The translations under genes were made by a program, and so were the position numbers. The notes below the pieces were generated by a model. It searched no databases, was not told the DNA's origin, and saw nothing but the letters and a program-made list of their open reading frames with translations. Shown one piece after another: positions 5,291 to 7,936 of a DNA stretch of 7,936 nucleotides. Positions within the stretch are counted from its first letter, which is position 1. Every line of letters starts with the position of its first letter. Origin of the DNA: an uncultured Oscillospiraceae bacterium (GTDB lineage: Bacteria; Bacillota; Clostridia; Oscillospirales; Oscillospiraceae); NCBI GenBank assembly GCA_934646175.1, contig CAKUEI010000074.1, positions 1-7,936 on the forward strand. Reading direction: 5' to 3'.

Positions 5291-6658
5291 ATGCCTGGAA
5301 AAAAGAAATTTAAAATGGTAGACGCGATCCTGACGGTCATCTGCGTGGTCTTCGTTGCAGAAGCGGCGGCCCCTGTGGCGTCCATCGGCAACTCACAGTA
5401 TTTCTGGTGGATCTTCATGATCATCGCCTTCCTGCTGCCCTACGGACTCATTTCGTCCGAGCTGGGCACCAGCTACAACGGTGACGGCGGTCTTTACGAC
5501 TGGATCCGCACCGCCTACCCCAAGAGCCGCATCGCAGGCCGCGTTTCGTGGTACTACTGGATCAACTTCCCCCTGTGGATGGCCTCTCTGGCCGTCATGT
5601 GCCCCGGTCTGATCTCCATCATCACCGGCCGCGAGATCGGCACCGCTGCTTCCCTGATCATTCAGCTGATCTTCATCTGGGTCATCGTCCTGATCAGCTT
5701 CTATCCCGTCAGCGACAGCGTCTGGATCCTGAAGGGCTGTGCCTTCATCAAGGTCCTGCTGGCCGTAGTCATGGGTGCGCTGGGCATTTACGCCGCAGTC
5801 ACCACCGGCCTTGCAAATGAGTATACCCCCTCTTCTCTGCTTCCCTCGTTCGATTTGAACAGCCTCTCTTATATCTCTGTCATTCTCTTTAACTTCCTGG
5901 GCTTCGAGGTCATCTGCACCTTTGCCGATGAAATGGAGAATCCCAAGAAGCAGATCCCGAAAGCGATCATCATCGGCGGTCTCGTGATTGCCGCTATCTA
6001 TATCTTCTGCGCCTTCGGCATCGGCGCCGCCATCCCCACCGACCAGATCAGCAGTGACTCCGGCCTGATCGACGCCATGATGCTCATCACCGGCAAGACC
6101 GGCGGTGCCTTCATCGCCATTATGGCCCTGCTCTTCATGATCACCCTGTTCGGCAACATGATCTCCTGGTCCCTGGGCGTCAACAGCGTGGCGGCCTATG
6201 CCTCCGACAAGGGCGATATGCCCAAGGTCTTCGGCATCCTCAGCAAGAAGAATGACATGCCCATCGGCTCCGCGGTGATGAACGGCGTCGTGGCCTCCAT
6301 CGTGGTGGTCATCGGCACCTTCCTTCCCAATTCCGATCTGTTCTGGAGCTTCTTCGCCCTGAACCTGGTCATGTTCCTGCTGTCCTATCTGCCCATCTTC
6401 CCGGCGTTCCTGAAGCTGCGCAAGGTCGATCCCGACCACGAGCGTCCCTTCAAGGTCCCCGGCGGCCCGGTCTTCCTGAAGGTCCTGGCCATTGTCCCCA
6501 TGATCCTGATCGTCATCGCGCTGATCTTCACCGCGATCCCCCTGTCGCTGGATCCCGATACTCTTTCCAGCACACTGCCCATCACCATCGGTTCCGTGAT
6601 CTTCATCCTCCTGGGCGAGGTCGTGATCCGGGTAAACCGCGGCAAGAAGTCATCCTGA
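5291..6658 (+). CDS. aguD: APC-family agmatine/putrescine antiporter
   Basis: This 455-residue amino acid/polyamine permease has about 12 membrane helices (near 10-31, 37-57, 84-108, 118-139, 148-170, 191-211, 226-249, 272-297, 327-345, 350-373, 396-416 and 430-447). APC hallmarks are GDGGLYDW at 64-71, the helix-6 stretch GFEVICTFADEMENP at 204-218 leading into QIPKAI (221-226), and ERPFKVPGG at 384-392. In AgDI operons the transporter between ptcA and aguA exchanges external agmatine for putrescine, so uptake costs little energy. That substrate is assigned from position; the sequence alone shows only an APC exchanger. ATG at 5291 follows AAAGGAG at 5274-5280. A gap of 95 bases with a strong hairpin separates it from ptcA, and 56 bases lead to aguA. 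A glutamate/GABA-type exchanger is the alternative by family. Confidence 0.88.
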   Translation: MPGKKKFKMVDAILTVICVVFVAEAAAPVASIGNSQYFWWIFMIIAFLLPYGLISSELGTSYNGDGGLYDWIRTAYPKSRIAGRVSWYYWINFPLWMASLAVMCPGLISIITGREIGTAASLIIQLIFIWVIVLISFYPVSDSVWILKGCAFIKVLLAVVMGALGIYAAVTTGLANEYTPSSLLPSFDLNSLSYISVILFNFLGFEVICTFADEMENPKKQIPKAIIIGGLVIAAIYIFCAFGIGAAIPTDQISSDSGLIDAMMLITGKTGGAFIAIMALLFMITLFGNMISWSLGVNSVAAYASDKGDMPKVFGILSKKNDMPIGSAVMNGVVASIVVVIGTFLPNSDLFWSFFALNLVMFLLSYLPIFPAFLKLRKVDPDHERPFKVPGGPVFLKVLAIVPMILIVIALIFTAIPLSLDPDTLSSTLPITIGSVIFILLGEVVIRVNRGKKSS

Positions 6659-6714
6659 CCCTATAAACCGTACTTGTAAAAGACATTAAAAATTTTGAAC
6701 GGAGGTTTTTCATC

Positions 6715-7818
6715 ATGGCAAAACGTATTGTTGGTACCACCCCGAAGCAGGACGGGTTCCGTATGCCCGGCGAATTTGAAAAGCAGACTGGTGTCTGGAT
6801 GATTTGGCCCGAGCGCAACGACAACTGGCGCAACGGCGGCAAGCCCGCCCAGGAGGCATTTGCCAATGTGGCCAAGGCAATTTCTGAATTTGAACCTATC
6901 ACAGTAATCGCTTCTGCTTCTCAATATCAGAACGCCCGGGCACGGCTGCCGGAGAACATCCGTGTCGTGGAAATGTCTAACGACGATGCCTGGGTCCGTG
7001 ACTGCGGTCCCACCTTCGTCATCAACGACAAGGGCGACCTGCGCGCCGTGGACTGGGAATTCAACGCCTGGGGCGGCCTGGTGGATGGTCTGTACTTCCC
7101 CTGGGCCAACGATGACCAGATCGCCCAGAAAGTCTGTGAAATCGAAGGCGTGGACTCCTATCGCACCGAAGGCTTCGTGCTGGAAGGCGGCTCCATCCAC
7201 GTGGACGGCGAAGGCACCCTGCTGACTACCGAAATGTGCCTGCTGTCCGAGGGCCGCAACCCCCATATGACCAAGGAAGAGATCGAAAACCAGCTGAAAG
7301 AATACCTGAACCTGGAGAAGGTCATCTGGATCAAGGACGGCATCGACCCCGACGAGACCAACGGTCATATCGACGATGTGGCCTGCTATGTCGCCCCCGG
7401 CGAAGTGGCCTGCATCTGGACCGAAGACAAGAACCATCCCTTCTATGAGCAGGCTCAGGCCGCTTACAAGACCCTGAGCGAGGCAACCGACGCCAAGGGC
7501 CGCAAGCTGAAGGTCCACAAGCTCTGTCTGACCAAGAACCCCGTCCTGCTGCAGGGCGCCGACACCATCGACGCCGTGGAGGGCACCCTCCCCCGCGAGG
7601 ACGGCGAGGTCTGCATCGCCTCCTATATGAACTTCCTGATCGTCAACGGCGGCGTGATCGTGCCCCAGTATGACGACGAGAACGACGCTCTGGCTCTGGA
7701 GCAGGTGCAGGCCATGTTCCCCGACCGCAAGGTCGTGGGCGTGCGCACCAAGGAAGTTGTCTATGGCGGCGGCAACATCCACTGCATCACCCAGCAGCAG
7801 CCCGACCCCCGCAAGTGA
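6715..7818 (+). CDS. aguA: agmatine deiminase
   Basis: AguA hydrolyses agmatine to N-carbamoylputrescine and ammonia, the first step of the pathway (EC 3.5.3.12), in the cytosol. The 367 residues match the family. The guanidine-modifying (pentein) active site is complete: WVRDCGP with Asp96 (93-99), the LEGGSIHVDG segment with Glu157 (156-165), NGHIDD with His218 and Asp220 (216-221), and the nucleophile in GGGNIHC, Cys357 (351-357). From memory, these numbers coincide with those of the Enterococcus faecalis enzyme, and the N terminus (MAKRIVGTTPKQDGFRMPGE) is nearly identical. ATG at 6715 follows GGAGG at 6701-6705 with nine bases between. The gene lies 56 bases after the antiporter with no terminator between, so co-transcription is likely. 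Early codons (about 6856-6930) are richer in A/T than the rest. Peptidyl-arginine deiminase is the wider family, but context and motifs fix the agmatine assignment. Confidence 0.97.
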   Translation: MAKRIVGTTPKQDGFRMPGEFEKQTGVWMIWPERNDNWRNGGKPAQEAFANVAKAISEFEPITVIASASQYQNARARLPENIRVVEMSNDDAWVRDCGPTFVINDKGDLRAVDWEFNAWGGLVDGLYFPWANDDQIAQKVCEIEGVDSYRTEGFVLEGGSIHVDGEGTLLTTEMCLLSEGRNPHMTKEEIENQLKEYLNLEKVIWIKDGIDPDETNGHIDDVACYVAPGEVACIWTEDKNHPFYEQAQAAYKTLSEATDAKGRKLKVHKLCLTKNPVLLQGADTIDAVEGTLPREDGEVCIASYMNFLIVNGGVIVPQYDDENDALALEQVQAMFPDRKVVGVRTKEVVYGGGNIHCITQQQPDPRK

Positions 7819-7870
7819 TCTGACTGAGATACACTGATACTCTCCCTCTTCCTCTCTTATAAAACTTTGA

Positions 7871-7902
7871 GCCGGTCGGAGCACGTCCGTTCTCCGACCG
7901 GC
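7871..7902 (+). other. hairpin downstream of aguA, before the next gene
   Basis: GCCGGTCGGAG (7871-7881) and CTCCGACCGGC (7892-7902) form a perfect 11-bp stem with a 10-nt loop. The nearest U-run (7920-7924) begins 17 bases further on and lies next to a ribosome binding site, so a classic terminator is doubtful. It resembles the ptcA-aguD hairpin in stem length, G+C content and position just ahead of a gene. It may protect upstream mRNA or attenuate the following gene. Confidence 0.55.
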
Positions 7903-7926
7903 CCTTCCAATTGACCTTATTTTTAC

Positions 7927-7934
7927 AGGAGGTG
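7927..7934 (+). promoter_or_regulatory. ribosome binding site of a gene starting beyond the window
   Basis: AGGAGGTG is a near-perfect anti-16S match two bases from the window end. A same-strand gene should begin within about ten bases outside. In known AgDI operons carbamate kinase (aguC) follows aguA, and no carbamate kinase is encoded inside the window, so aguC is the expected product. Confidence 0.7.
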
Positions 7935-7936
7935 CT

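Noticed and set aside
5393..6439. 348-codon minus-strand frame opposite aguD
   Set aside because: The product is extremely rich in Asp, Gly, His and Gln, as expected from the complement of codons for hydrophobic residues in a membrane protein. It is not a gene.
6661..7884. 407-codon minus-strand frame opposite aguA
   Set aside because: It is antisense to a complete agmatine deiminase with all catalytic residues, and its product has no recognisable domain.

Overview
The window looks like the chromosome of a GC-rich gut Clostridia member. The Oscillospiraceae (Flavonifractor, Intestinimonas or Lawsonibacter-like) are my best guess, from codon use, strong AGGAGG ribosome binding sites and the mix of a BlaI/M56 pair with an Enterococcus-type agmatine deiminase (AgDI) operon. 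The genus is an inference; no rRNA or other marker gene is present.

Left edge (1-206): the last 41 codons of a rightward gene, probably a secreted repeat or beta-helix surface protein. A perfect 32-bp palindrome follows, with U-tracts on both sides, and serves as a shared terminator with the convergent gene. Next (206-2603, leftward): a two-gene sensor/repressor operon. A BlaI/MecI-type winged-helix repressor comes first and overlaps an M56 (BlaR1/MecR1-type) membrane zinc protease by 8 bases. The protease keeps the HExxH gluzincin core, but its large outer domain shows no penicillin-binding motifs, so the inducer is unknown. A good sigma-A promoter (TTGACA-N17-TATTTT) lies upstream of the repressor gene. 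It is framed by two matching BlaI-like dyads 30 bp apart, which predicts autorepression.

Centre and right (2664-7936): an agmatine catabolism locus with the gene order known from enterococci and lactococci. A leftward gene encodes a multi-pass membrane LuxR-type regulator (AguR-like). A 408-bp divergent intergenic region follows, A+T-rich in its central part and holding repeats and dyads. Then come rightward genes for putrescine carbamoyltransferase (ptcA/aguB), an APC-family agmatine/putrescine antiporter (aguD) and agmatine deiminase (aguA). The window ends on a ribosome binding site for a further gene, where carbamate kinase (aguC) is expected. Together: agmatine enters in exchange for putrescine, AguA makes N-carbamoylputrescine and ammonia, PtcA phosphorolyses it to putrescine and carbamoyl phosphate, and the missing kinase would make ATP from the latter. 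The ammonia also counters acid.

No mobile element, CRISPR array, tRNA or rRNA was seen. The main second looks are the sensor domain of the M56 protein, the paired operators, the aguR-ptcA intergenic region, and two 11-bp hairpins lying between operon genes without adjacent U-tracts.
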